A DNA stretch of 64,000 nt from Acetobacter tropicalis (lineage in GTDB: Bacteria > Pseudomonadota > Alphaproteobacteria > Acetobacterales > Acetobacteraceae), in NCBI RefSeq assembly GCF_001580915.1, contig NZ_LHZQ01000221.1, forward strand, positions 121,270 to 185,269, in the 5' to 3' direction. The notes under the pieces were generated by a model, which ran no database searches, was not told where the DNA came from, and saw only the letters and a list, made by a program, of their open reading frames with translations. The stretch's first letter is position 1; each line of letters begins with the position of its first letter. A program made the translations under genes and the position numbers. Of this stretch, positions 27,174 through 35,533 are shown piece by piece.

Positions 27174-27989
27174 TTGAGCAAACATAGTGCGACCAAGCGG
27201 CATACTCCGCGCTCTTTGGCCGCGTTGGACACCCCTGTGGTGGCTCTGACCGCCTACACTACCCCCATGGCCAAACTGCTGGACCCGCATTGTGATCTCT
27301 TGCTGGTGGGAGATTCGCTTGGAATGGTGGTGTACGGCATGGAGTCAACCTTGGGCGTGACGACAGACATGATGATTGCCCACGGCCAGGCCGTGGTAAG
27401 GGGCAGCCAGCACGCCTGCGTGGCCATAGATCTGCCTTTTGGCAGCTATCAGCAGAGCCCGCAGCAGGCATTCCAGACCTCCGCCGAGATTATGGCGCGC
27501 ACAGGAGCCGGATGCGTCAAGCTGGAAGGCGGCGTGGAGATGGCCGAAACCATCCATTTTCTGACCCAACGCGGCATTCCGGTTATCGGTCATATCGGAC
27601 TCAAGCCGCAGGCCGTGCATACTCATGGCGGCTTTCGTACCGTAGGGCGGGGGAATGAAGCCGAGCAGATCATGAAGGATGCGCAGGCTGTGGCAGACGC
27701 GGGAGCGTTTGCCATGGTGATTGAAAGCACCATGGAACCCTTGGCGCGGGCCATCACGGAGAGCGTGCCCGCCCTGACCATTGGCATTGGGGCATCCCCT
27801 GCGTGTGGCGGGCAGGTGCTGGTTGGCGAGGATATGCTCGGCCTGTTTTCTGATTTCACCCCCCGCTTTGTGAAGCGATTTGGCAATCTGGGTGCAGAAG
27901 TGGACAAGGCTGCTGCGGCCTATGCAAAAGCGGTGCGCAGCCGAGCATTCCCGGGGCCGGAACAGTGTGTTGGTATGCCCAAGGAGTAG
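27174..27989 (+). CDS. panB: 3-methyl-2-oxobutanoate hydroxymethyltransferase
   Basis: 271 residues, full length. [14 protein letters not shown] (about 24-37), [13 protein letters not shown] (about 43-55), the metal-site Asp/Glu residues and KLEGG near 112 all match PanB, as does GHIGLKPQ. It makes ketopantoate from ketoisovalerate and methylene-tetrahydrofolate, the first pantothenate step. The start is a TTG with GGGAGAG 6 nt upstream. The panC gene is not in the window. Confidence 0.94.
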   Translation: MSKHSATKRHTPRSLAALDTPVVALTAYTTPMAKLLDPHCDLLLVGDSLGMVVYGMESTLGVTTDMMIAHGQAVVRGSQHACVAIDLPFGSYQQSPQQAFQTSAEIMARTGAGCVKLEGGVEMAETIHFLTQRGIPVIGHIGLKPQAVHTHGGFRTVGRGNEAEQIMKDAQAVADAGAFAMVIESTMEPLARAITESVPALTIGIGASPACGGQVLVGEDMLGLFSDFTPRFVKRFGNLGAEVDKAAAAYAKAVRSRAFPGPEQCVGMPKE

Positions 27990-28000
27990 GAGGAAACCAT

Positions 28001-28038
28001 AAAAACTGGTGAGAAATTTATAGTCCCCGCCAGTTTTT
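28001..28038 (+). terminator. Intrinsic terminator after panB
   Basis: AAAAACTGG (28001-28009) pairs with CCAGTTTTT (28030-28038). The T-run is part of the stem; the hairpin sits 11 bp past the panB stop and may also serve the converging OYE gene. Confidence 0.65.
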
Positions 28039-28084
28039 AACGTGCTGTTACCGTTCTTTCAGTCAGGCGGAAGGACAACCCGCC

Positions 28085-29176
28085 TTACTGGTAACGGGCA
28101 AGCCACCAGCCGTAAGATTTTGGTAAGAGAGCTGGGGCTTCCTTGTTGTGCACGGCGCGCGCTGCGGCATAAGGCCAGTGCGGGTTGGCCAGCAGGGGCC
28201 GCCCGATGGAAACCATCTCAAGGCCGCCGGTGCGGATTAGCGCATCGGCCTGTCTGCCCTCACTGATGTACCAGGAGGTGGAAACAGGAAGGCCGGTTTC
28301 CTCACCCACGCGCCGGGCCCATGGCCCCATGAACGCCGGACCCCACGGAATTTTGGCTTCCGGTGTGGAAAAGCCGATACTGACATCCAGAAAATCCAGC
28401 CCTGCTGCACGCAGTTTCTGAAGAAGGCTGATGGAATCCCGGAATGTTTCTTCATCCCGGCCATCAAATTCAATCACGCCAAAGCGGGCGGAAAGCGGCA
28501 GATTGTCCGGCCAGACTTTTCTGACAGCTTCCAGTGTTTCAATAAGGAAGCGTGCCCGATTGTCAGCAGAGCCACCATACTGGTCCGTCCGCTGGTTGGA
28601 GTGAGCGGAGAAGAAACTTTGCGCCAGATAGCCATGGGCAAAATGCAGCATGAGCCACTGGAAACCGGCATCCCGTGCGCGTTCTGCGGCTTTGACAAAA
28701 TCGGCTTTCACGCGTGCAATATCATCCAGCGTCATCTCGTGGGGCTCGCGCGGCAGGTTTGCCCCGAAAGCAACGGATGAGGGGGCAATAGGCTGCCAAC
28801 TGCGGGGATCATTTTCCGGAAGATGGTCATCACCTTCCCACGGCACATTGGCGCTGGCCTTGCGGCCTGCGTGCGCAATCTGGATTCCGGGCACGGCGCC
28901 TGCCTTGCGGATGCTTTCCACAATGGGAGCAAAGGCGGCAGCCTGTTCATCATTCCACAAGCCAAGGCAGCCCGGCGTGATGCGCCCTTCTGGAGAAACC
29001 GCAGTGGCTTCCACCACCACAAGGCCGGAACCACCACGCGCCAGAGAGGCATAATGCACGCTATGCCAATCATTCGGTACCCCGTTCTGCGCCATATACT
29101 GGCACATGGGGGCTACCATGATGCGGTTGCGCAGGGTGATGTCCTTGAGGGTATAGGAGTCGAAAAGACCAGCCAT
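28085..29176 (-). CDS. Old Yellow Enzyme family NADH:flavin oxidoreductase (YqjM-like)
   Basis: 363 residues from MAGLFDSYTL. FMN-barrel features: RNRIMVAPMCQYMA near 17-30 with the Cys typical of the YqjM branch, QIAHAGRKA near 99, the substrate His pair in LHFAHGYLAQSFFS, then NQRTDQYGGS, and the phosphate-binding VSIGRPLLANP near the end. These enzymes reduce activated C=C bonds using NAD(P)H and often respond to electrophile or oxidative stress. It diverges from an ArsR-type regulator across a palindromic operator that covers the promoter region, so electrophile-dependent derepression is a fair guess. Confidence 0.9.
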   Translation of the reverse strand: MAGLFDSYTLKDITLRNRIMVAPMCQYMAQNGVPNDWHSVHYASLARGGSGLVVVEATAVSPEGRITPGCLGLWNDEQAAAFAPIVESIRKAGAVPGIQIAHAGRKASANVPWEGDDHLPENDPRSWQPIAPSSVAFGANLPREPHEMTLDDIARVKADFVKAAERARDAGFQWLMLHFAHGYLAQSFFSAHSNQRTDQYGGSADNRARFLIETLEAVRKVWPDNLPLSARFGVIEFDGRDEETFRDSISLLQKLRAAGLDFLDVSIGFSTPEAKIPWGPAFMGPWARRVGEETGLPVSTSWYISEGRQADALIRTGGLEMVSIGRPLLANPHWPYAAARAVHNKEAPALLPKSYGWWLARYQ

Positions 29177-29213
29177 GAAAAGCACCTTTTGTTGGAGTCA
29201 GTCTGGTAAGTGT

Positions 29214-29237
29214 ATAGTTCGACTATAATCGAACTAT
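29214..29237. promoter_or_regulatory. Probable operator between OYE and ArsR genes
   Basis: A perfect inverted repeat, ATAGTTCGA at 29214-29222 and TCGAACTAT at 29229-29237, with a 6-nt AT spacer. It lies 37 bp from the OYE start and 35 bp from the regulator start, the expected place for a shared operator bound by the ArsR protein. Confidence 0.8.
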
Positions 29238-29272
29238 TGAAGTCCGCAAGGGGCTGACAGTAAGGAGAGGAT

Positions 29273-29611
29273 ATGAAGCAGTATGAGCACCCTCCGGCTG
29301 ATGCGTTTGAACTGACGGCAATCCTGCACGCGCTGGCAGATCCGTATCGTCTTTCCGTGGTGCGGAGGCTGGCGCAGGCTCAACCCCAGCCTTGTGCGCC
29401 GCTACAGGCGGGACGGCCTAAATCCTCCACCTCTCATCACTTCATGGTACTGCGGAAGGCAGGAATTGTGCGGACGGAGGTTGTGGGCACCACCCACATG
29501 AACAGCCTGCGTGATGCAGAACTTGAAGCCCGCTTTCCCGGCCTGCTGGCCACCGTGCTGAAAGCTGCTGCAATGACACCATTGGAGGCTTGTGTTCCCG
29601 CTGCTTCCTGA
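29273..29611 (+). CDS. ArsR-family winged-helix regulator
   Basis: 112 residues. The ArsR pattern is visible: AILHALADPYRLSVVRRLA (about 16-34), then the recognition helix around SSTSHHFMVLRKAGIVRTE (about 51-69), and a short wing. No metal-binding CxC motif is present in the recognition region; Cys41 and Cys107 are the only cysteines, which could sense redox or electrophiles. AAGGAG stands 6 nt before the ATG. It probably represses itself and the divergent OYE gene through the palindrome between them. Confidence 0.85.
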   Translation: MKQYEHPPADAFELTAILHALADPYRLSVVRRLAQAQPQPCAPLQAGRPKSSTSHHFMVLRKAGIVRTEVVGTTHMNSLRDAELEARFPGLLATVLKAAAMTPLEACVPAAS

Positions 29612-29616
29612 CATGC

Positions 29617-29686
29617 GTGAGCCGTGAGCCGTGAGCCGTGAGCCGTGAGCCGTGAGCCGTGAGCCGTGAGCCGTGAGCCGTGAGCC
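29617..29686. repeat. Ten tandem copies of a 7-bp unit (GTGAGCC)
   Basis: Ten exact head-to-tail copies of GTGAGCC, followed by a partial GTG, filling nearly all the space between the ArsR stop (29611) and the stop of the convergent alcohol dehydrogenase (29690). The perfection of the copies suggests recent slippage and likely copy-number variation between strains. Confidence 0.97.
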
Positions 29687-29689
29687 GTG

Positions 29690-30694
29690 TTAGGGCACCA
29701 GTACGGCTGCGCCATCAAACCGCCCGTGGCGTAGATCATCCAGTGCCGTGTTGGCGTCTTTCAGAGCATAGAGCGTGGTGGTTGTGTGAATCCCGATTTT
29801 GGGGGCGAGTGAGAGGAATTCCAGCCCATCCTGCCGGGTGAGGTTGGCCACGGAAACAATCTCCCGTTCTTCCCACAGGCTATCATAAGAAAATGCCGGA
29901 ATCTCGCTCATATGAATGCCCGCACACACAACCTTGCCGCCTTTGCGGAGGGTTTTCAGAGCGGCTGGCACCAGACTGCCAACGGGTGCGAAAATAATGG
30001 TGGCATCCAGTTGTTCTGGCGGACGCTCATCAGACCCTCCAGCCCAGCTTGCGCCGAGTGCGCGGGCAAAATCCTGCGTTTTGGTATCGCCGGGGCGTGT
30101 GAAGGCGAAAACCTTCTTTTTCTGCCAGACCAGAACCTGCGCAATAATATGAGCCGCAGCCCCAAAGCCATACAGACCGACTTTCTGTGCATTGCCCGTT
30201 TTGGCCAGAGAGCGCCAGCCGATCAATCCGGCACAGAGAAGGGGAGCCAGTTCCACGTCTGATCCCTCTTCTCCTAACGGAAAGGCAAAACGGGCATCGG
30301 CCACGGCTTGCGTGGCGTAACCGCCATCACGCGTGTAACCGGTAAAGACTGGATGATCGCACAGGTTTTCATGGTGACTGTCACAATAGGGGCAGTGGCC
30401 GCAGGTGTGGCCCAGCCACGGAATACCCACCCGTTGCCCTATAGCCAGAGAGGAAACGCCTATTCCTAGCGCGTCCACACGCCCGATAATTTCATGTCCT
30501 GGCGTTATGGGGAGGGTAGGGTGGGTCAGGTCTCCGTCCACAACGTGCAGATCTGTGCGGCAGACACCACAGGCCAGCACCTTGACCCTGATCTCACCGG
30601 GGCCGGGGGTAAGGTCTGGCAGTTCTTCCCACAGCAAAGGGGTGCGGGGCTTGTGCAGACGCATGGCGAACATGAGACAAAATGCCTTCTTCAT
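29690..30694 (-). CDS. Zinc-dependent alcohol dehydrogenase
   Basis: 334 residues. Catalytic zinc ligands are in LACGVCRTDLH (Cys near 42) and TPGHEIIGRVD. The structural zinc loop is CGHCPYCDSHHENLC (near 100-114), and the NAD-binding motif GLYGFGAAAHI lies near 172. It belongs to the medium-chain ADH family, close to the group with the GFGAAAH motif in acetic acid bacteria. It oxidises alcohols or reduces aldehydes with NAD(P). Starts at Met8 (30673) or Met11 (30664) are also possible. Its 3' end abuts the 7-bp repeat array. Confidence 0.88.
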   Translation of the reverse strand: MKKAFCLMFAMRLHKPRTPLLWEELPDLTPGPGEIRVKVLACGVCRTDLHVVDGDLTHPTLPITPGHEIIGRVDALGIGVSSLAIGQRVGIPWLGHTCGHCPYCDSHHENLCDHPVFTGYTRDGGYATQAVADARFAFPLGEEGSDVELAPLLCAGLIGWRSLAKTGNAQKVGLYGFGAAAHIIAQVLVWQKKKVFAFTRPGDTKTQDFARALGASWAGGSDERPPEQLDATIIFAPVGSLVPAALKTLRKGGKVVCAGIHMSEIPAFSYDSLWEEREIVSVANLTRQDGLEFLSLAPKIGIHTTTTLYALKDANTALDDLRHGRFDGAAVLVP

Positions 30695-30721
30695 GCAAAA
30701 GAGAACACAATGGTCTTACAC

Positions 30722-30740
30722 CAAGGACATTGTGTCCTTG
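30722..30740. other. Perfect hairpin between protease and ADH genes
   Basis: CAAGGACA (30722-30729) and TGTCCTTG (30733-30740) form an 8-bp stem with a 3-nt loop, 7 bp downstream of the protease stop on the minus strand. No U-tract follows, so it may slow RNA decay or bind a regulator rather than terminate. Confidence 0.45.
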
Positions 30741-30747
30741 ATCCTGC

Positions 30748-31644
30748 TCATTGCTGTGCGAGTGGACTGTTCAGCAATGGAACGGCGCGGCCTCCGGCCT
30801 GTTGGGTGCTGGCCTGCACCTGCACACCCAGCACCTGCCAGTCATCCTGCGTTTTTGTAAGCACCGGCGCACCGCTGCTGCCGTGTGTGCCCGCGCAATC
30901 ATGTGTGAACAGTGTATGGCCGCTCAGATCCTGCGAAAGGCCGGTAATGTGGCAATTCAGATCAGCAGTGATGATGTTGGGCTGGTTCTGTTCATAGCCG
31001 CCCAACAGGACGGGGGTGCCGGGCGTTATGTCCGCCGGTCCTGCCGTTACATGAAAGACGTTCTCGGGTCTGGCGATGGGATGATCAAGCACCAGTGTGG
31101 CATGATCCTGCCCAGCGGTGCGGGCTTCCTCAGCAGTAGTATAACCGGGGGGAATCATCACGCGCACCACGCGGGCGTGGGCGGTGTAATGGTCTCCACT
31201 GTAAGCGAGAAGAAAATGCACGCTTGAGGGGCGGATAAACCGCTTCGTAGGGGAAAACCACAGACAATGGGCGGCTGTTTCTACCAGAACGGGGCTGATC
31301 AGAAAGCCCGTGCAGCGGCTCCCCAGTTCGGTCTGCACCCGGCCAATGGCGGACCATGGCATCTGGCCCGTATCCACCCGCTGGCGAGGGTCTTCTGTCC
31401 CCACGCCGGGCAAATGAGTGCGATAGGCTGGCCCCTCTGCATGTGCCGAGGGAAACGCCAGTCCCAGAAAGAGCACGCCCGCCAGTGGAATGCCCTTGGG
31501 AACGTGTTTGCCGTGAAGCCCAAAAGCGTTGGTGCGAATGAAAAGCTGACGAGGGAAGAAAGTTTTTTCTAAACGGCAGGCAGAAAAATGGTGTCGCCTG
31601 CCGCGTGGCAAAAGGGAAAACAAATGGCGGATTTTATGCGCCAT
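30748..31644 (-). CDS. Secreted trypsin-like (S1) serine protease
   Basis: About 298 residues from MAHKIR. The catalytic triad is visible: His in VETAAHCLW, Asp in DHATLVLDHPI and Ser in THGSSGAPVLT. A hydrophobic segment, PLAGVLFLGLAFPSAHA, is a good signal peptide, but it sits about 40 residues in, behind an Arg-rich leader; no closer start codon is available in frame. The mature protease domain resembles V8/glutamyl-endopeptidase-like enzymes. Cys pairs (RCTGFL/AAHC and NCHITG/HDC) fit disulfides. The ATG overlaps the end of galE by 11 bp. Confidence 0.8.
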   Translation of the reverse strand: MAHKIRHLFSLLPRGRRHHFSACRLEKTFFPRQLFIRTNAFGLHGKHVPKGIPLAGVLFLGLAFPSAHAEGPAYRTHLPGVGTEDPRQRVDTGQMPWSAIGRVQTELGSRCTGFLISPVLVETAAHCLWFSPTKRFIRPSSVHFLLAYSGDHYTAHARVVRVMIPPGYTTAEEARTAGQDHATLVLDHPIARPENVFHVTAGPADITPGTPVLLGGYEQNQPNIITADLNCHITGLSQDLSGHTLFTHDCAGTHGSSGAPVLTKTQDDWQVLGVQVQASTQQAGGRAVPLLNSPLAQQ

Positions 31645-32620
31645 AGCCCTGCGGGTGAACTTTACGCCACGCATAGGCAGTTTCCACAATCCGATCAATA
31701 TCCGTAAATTCCGGAGCCCAGCCAGTTGCTTCAATCAGGCGGGCAGGGCTGGCAACCAGACAGGGCGGATCACCCGGACGACGATCGCCCGCCTTCCAAG
31801 GCACTTCCAGGCCGGTGACACGCGCCACACTTTCAATAATTTCACGGTTGGAGTTGCCGCGTCCGGTTCCCACGTTGAAGGTCACACTTTTCTCGTTCAG
31901 CAGCGGCAGAACGGCCAGATGAGCGCGTGCAAGATCGGTCACATGCACGTAGTCACGAATACAGGTGCCGTCTGGTGTGGGGTAATCCTGCCCAAACAGG
32001 GTCAGGGCCGGGCGGCGCTGGAGAGCCGCGTCAATGACCAAGGGAATCAGATGTGTTTCGGGCCGGTGATCTTCGCCCGCACGGCCTGCCGGGTCTGCCC
32101 CAGCAGCGTTGAAGTAACGCAGGCACGCGCTCTTCAACCCATGGATACGGTCGGCCCAGTACAAAGCGCGTTCAACCATGTATTTGCTCTCACCATAAGG
32201 GGAGCCGGGGTCAACGGGTGTATCTTCACTGATGGGCGCATCTCCCGCGGAACCGAACAGGGCGGCGGTGGATGAGAATACAAACCGTTTGATGCCGTGA
32301 CGCACGCAGGCGTCAATCAATCCGAACCCGATGCCCGCATTGGCGGACATATACAGCATGGGGTCCTGCATGCTTTCGCCCACCAGAGAAAGGGCGGCAA
32401 AATGCAGCACACCATCCCAAGGGCCGTCTGCCAGAACCTTGTTCAGGCACTCCAGATCCGCCAGATCTCCATGAACAAAACTGGCCTGTTCGGGCACAGC
32501 AGCCCGGTGGCCGGTGCGCAGGCTGTCAAACACCACCACGTCATGCCCGTCATCCAGCAAGGCAAGAACAACGTGGCTGCCAACATATCCGGCGCCACCG
32601 GTCACAAGAAAACGGGCCAT
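31634..32620 (-). CDS. galE: UDP-glucose 4-epimerase
   Basis: 328 residues. The NAD motif VTGGAGYVGSH is at 6-16, the catalytic SPYGESK near 147-153 with Ser/Thr in SSTAALFG, and LRYFNAAGADPAG follows. It interconverts UDP-glucose and UDP-galactose, feeding LPS and exopolysaccharide synthesis. The protease gene starts inside its last codons, so the two are probably on one message. Confidence 0.93.
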   Translation of the reverse strand: MARFLVTGGAGYVGSHVVLALLDDGHDVVVFDSLRTGHRAAVPEQASFVHGDLADLECLNKVLADGPWDGVLHFAALSLVGESMQDPMLYMSANAGIGFGLIDACVRHGIKRFVFSSTAALFGSAGDAPISEDTPVDPGSPYGESKYMVERALYWADRIHGLKSACLRYFNAAGADPAGRAGEDHRPETHLIPLVIDAALQRRPALTLFGQDYPTPDGTCIRDYVHVTDLARAHLAVLPLLNEKSVTFNVGTGRGNSNREIIESVARVTGLEVPWKAGDRRPGDPPCLVASPARLIEATGWAPEFTDIDRIVETAYAWRKVHPQGYGA

Positions 32621-32701
32621 GTAGAATGCTACTCACACTTATGAAAAAGATGACGGAACCTTAAGGTATTTCATCACCAAGGCGCAAGCGGCGGCGTGCG
32701 A

Positions 32702-35533
32702 TCAGAAAGGTTTCAACAGCCGATCCAGATAGTCCAGTTCCTGTTGCGGGCGCGTGCGGTCTGAATCACGGCGGCGGAGTTCCTGCTCAATGTCACGCGC
32801 ACGCTGGCGGGCGACGTTGTCAGGCACGTGCGTGCCATCATCCGGGGCCTGATCTCCCCCTTCTCCCAAGCGCCGCCCCAGTGGGTCACGCTTGCCTTTC
32901 TGCTGGTCCTGTTCGTCATTTTCGTCCGCATCGTCGGATGGGGTTGAGCCATCGTCCCCGCTGCTGGTGCTACCTTGGCCCTGCTGGCCGCTCCCCTCTC
33001 CATTGCCGCCAAAAGCGGGAATAAAGCTGGGGGCTCTGCTTTTGCCATCGCCTTTCATGGCGTCCTGCATCTGCTGGCGGCCTTTGCGCAGAGCCTCCAG
33101 CGCTTTTTCCTGCGCCGTGGCGGCTGCTGAATCTTCTCCATCGCTCAATGCCGTGCGGGCGTCCTTCATGCTTTTTCGGGCATCATCAAAAGCGGGTGGC
33201 GTTTTGCCTGTCAGTTCCTTGAATTCATCTTTTAGTTCATCCAGCGCCCGTTCCAGCGCGTGCTGGGTGGCGCGGTCCGTCCGGCGGGCGGCAGCCTGCT
33301 CTTCCGCTTTTGCCGGGTCGATCATCGTCTGCGCGGAAGGTTCCTGTTGTGTCGGCGAAGGCTGGCCGGGGTGAGGGGGGGCACCACCCGGAGGCCCGTC
33401 CTGCTGGTCCGTGCCGGGAGGGACAGGCAGGCCGAGCTTACGGAGAAGCTCGGAGGTAGACATGCTGCCGTAATCCTGATCCCCATCACCGCCATCATCT
33501 TCCAGCGCGTTCTGCTGCCGGGCCTGCGCGCGCAGCACCTCATCCAGTCGGGATTGCGCGTGATCCAGCAGGGAGGTTTGCTTGCTGGTGAGGTCTCTGA
33601 GCGCGGCGGCCTGTTCGCGCGCCTTCTGCTGCGCCACCATCTGGCGGGCAAGGGCGGCCATGTCCTGCGGGGTGGCGTTGCGCATCCGCTCCGTGGCGTC
33701 TTCCATCTGTTGCAGGCGCTCCAGCGCATCGCCAGAACGGCCATTGGCGGCATCATTCTGCAACTGCTTCATCAGCTTGGAAAACGCCTTGTCCCCCGCG
33801 CGGGAGAGGCCGGGCAGATCAGGAATGGCGGTGTGGTCCCGCAGAGCCTGCGCGGCTAGGGCCTGCATCTTGCGGGCAATGGCGTTCTTCAGGGCTTTCA
33901 GTCGGTCTTCCAGTTCCTCACGCGCCTGCTGATCCTGTTTGCCGTCTTCGCGCATATGGCGGAGTTGCTGTGCCACGGCAGCTTGTGCGGCGCGAGCATC
34001 AATCGAGGCCTGTGCGGACGCATCATCCCCGTTGCGCCGATCCTCAATATCCAGCGCCAGGTCCCACATCAGGCCAACGGCCCCGGTCCGGGCAGTTTCA
34101 TCGCTGATATCAGCATTGTCCAGCATGGCGACAATGCTGGTGAGGTTCAGGAACATGCCCGTATGATCATTGATCGGGCCGGGTGTTTCACCTAGGGCGG
34201 CGAGGTCCGTTGCCGTACCGCTGCGGCTTTCACGCTCCAGCGCATAGCGTTTGCGCAGATCCAGCACCGCGCGCGCCACCGGCGAATGGAAGACGCGCGC
34301 CCCAAGCCGGAATGTGACGCTCTGGCTTTTCCCTTCATGTCCGCTGATGGACTGGGCAACCACCCGGCCCGTAACGTCTTCTCCCGCCCATGGGTCTTCC
34401 GACAGATCAGGAGAGACAACGCCTTTGACAGATTTTGGGTGGCCGGAAAGCGGAAGGGGAACGGTGAGGGTGCGGGATGGACCGCGTCCCGGATGCACCA
34501 GATGCAACTGCACGGTAAGGGATGAAAGACCGTAAGCATGCGCCGCCTCATACGGCAGACGTGTACGCCAGTCCCCTTTGCCAGCACCGGGGTTGGGGCC
34601 CCATTTGGCCGTGGGGGCTGCATCCGGCAGCACCGTAACGGGCCATTGCGCGAGTGTACGGCCACGCCCAGCCAGACGGATTACGCCGGTATGGTCCAGC
34701 GTGACTTCCAGCTTCCAGCTTCTGGCATCCAGTTTCTGGTGTTGCTCCTCTTTCAACACCATACCATGTGCGCTGCGCACAACCGGATGGGTGGAAAGGC
34801 CTGTGACTATGGCTGTCAGCCGTGCGCCTTCCGGTACCGAGGGAGCAGTGCGTCCATTGCCCAGAAAAATAGGGGCATCCGGCGCGTAAGAGGGCGGGGT
34901 AATCCATGCTTCCACATGGGGCATGGGTACGTTCGGATCATCCCGGCCGGGGATGAAGGCAGCCAGCACACGGCCCGGTGCCGTAGGGCCCGCCACAATG
35001 CCTGCGGAAACCAGCGCCAGTACAAGGGCACCAGTGGCGATACGGCGGACAGGTGTTGCCGGAATAAGATTAGGCCACCCCGCACGCAGGCTGCCAAGAG
35101 AGGCCAGAATCCGCTGCTGATGCGCCTCCCATAGGGAGAGCGTGCCAGCATCCACAGCCCCGGCAGGTTTATCTGTCAGGGTGGCGAGAGGCTGGTTATG
35201 TAAGCCGGAGGCGCGTTCAATACGCCGGTCTATGGCGTAACGGGAAGGGGGGCGCAGGGCTGACAGGTCACGCTGTAGCCGCCAGCCGCAGAGGCTGAGC
35301 CAGCCAGCCACCGCCACCAGCCGCAGGCCATCGGGTAGGTGTTGGGGCAGGCGAAGCAGCCCCGCCAGACAATAAAGGCCCAAAAGCCCGGCTGTGGGCT
35401 GAAGAGCAGGCCATAGACGTTCCACCCGCAGCACAAGGGCCGCGTGTTTGCGGGCAGAGGCAAGCCGCGCGGCCAGCGCGCCGTCCTGCGCCGTGGTGGA
35501 GGCCAGATCGTGTTTCAGATCACCTGTCTTCAT
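32702..35533 (-). CDS. TIGR02302/DUF4175 family membrane protein
   Basis: 943 residues. Two or three N-terminal membrane helices (about 45-95 and 165-190) precede WITPPSYAPDAPIFL (near 225-240), a hallmark of the alphaproteobacterial TIGR02302 family. A long helical, Gln/Ala/Lys-rich part (about 500-800) and a Gly/Ser/Asp-rich stretch follow, then the conserved end RDIEQELRRRDSDRTRPQQELDYLDRLL (split motif). The function is unknown; it is likely an envelope protein with a large periplasmic coiled-coil part. It is coupled to lysA by a 4-bp overlap. Confidence 0.82.
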   Translation of the reverse strand: MKTGDLKHDLASTTAQDGALAARLASARKHAALVLRVERLWPALQPTAGLLGLYCLAGLLRLPQHLPDGLRLVAVAGWLSLCGWRLQRDLSALRPPSRYAIDRRIERASGLHNQPLATLTDKPAGAVDAGTLSLWEAHQQRILASLGSLRAGWPNLIPATPVRRIATGALVLALVSAGIVAGPTAPGRVLAAFIPGRDDPNVPMPHVEAWITPPSYAPDAPIFLGNGRTAPSVPEGARLTAIVTGLSTHPVVRSAHGMVLKEEQHQKLDARSWKLEVTLDHTGVIRLAGRGRTLAQWPVTVLPDAAPTAKWGPNPGAGKGDWRTRLPYEAAHAYGLSSLTVQLHLVHPGRGPSRTLTVPLPLSGHPKSVKGVVSPDLSEDPWAGEDVTGRVVAQSISGHEGKSQSVTFRLGARVFHSPVARAVLDLRKRYALERESRSGTATDLAALGETPGPINDHTGMFLNLTSIVAMLDNADISDETARTGAVGLMWDLALDIEDRRNGDDASAQASIDARAAQAAVAQQLRHMREDGKQDQQAREELEDRLKALKNAIARKMQALAAQALRDHTAIPDLPGLSRAGDKAFSKLMKQLQNDAANGRSGDALERLQQMEDATERMRNATPQDMAALARQMVAQQKAREQAAALRDLTSKQTSLLDHAQSRLDEVLRAQARQQNALEDDGGDGDQDYGSMSTSELLRKLGLPVPPGTDQQDGPPGGAPPHPGQPSPTQQEPSAQTMIDPAKAEEQAAARRTDRATQHALERALDELKDEFKELTGKTPPAFDDARKSMKDARTALSDGEDSAAATAQEKALEALRKGRQQMQDAMKGDGKSRAPSFIPAFGGNGEGSGQQGQGSTSSGDDGSTPSDDADENDEQDQQKGKRDPLGRRLGEGGDQAPDDGTHVPDNVARQRARDIEQELRRRDSDRTRPQQELDYLDRLLKPF

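Noticed and set aside
29617..29686. CRISPR array
   Set aside because: Units are only 7 bp with no spacers; it is a simple tandem repeat.
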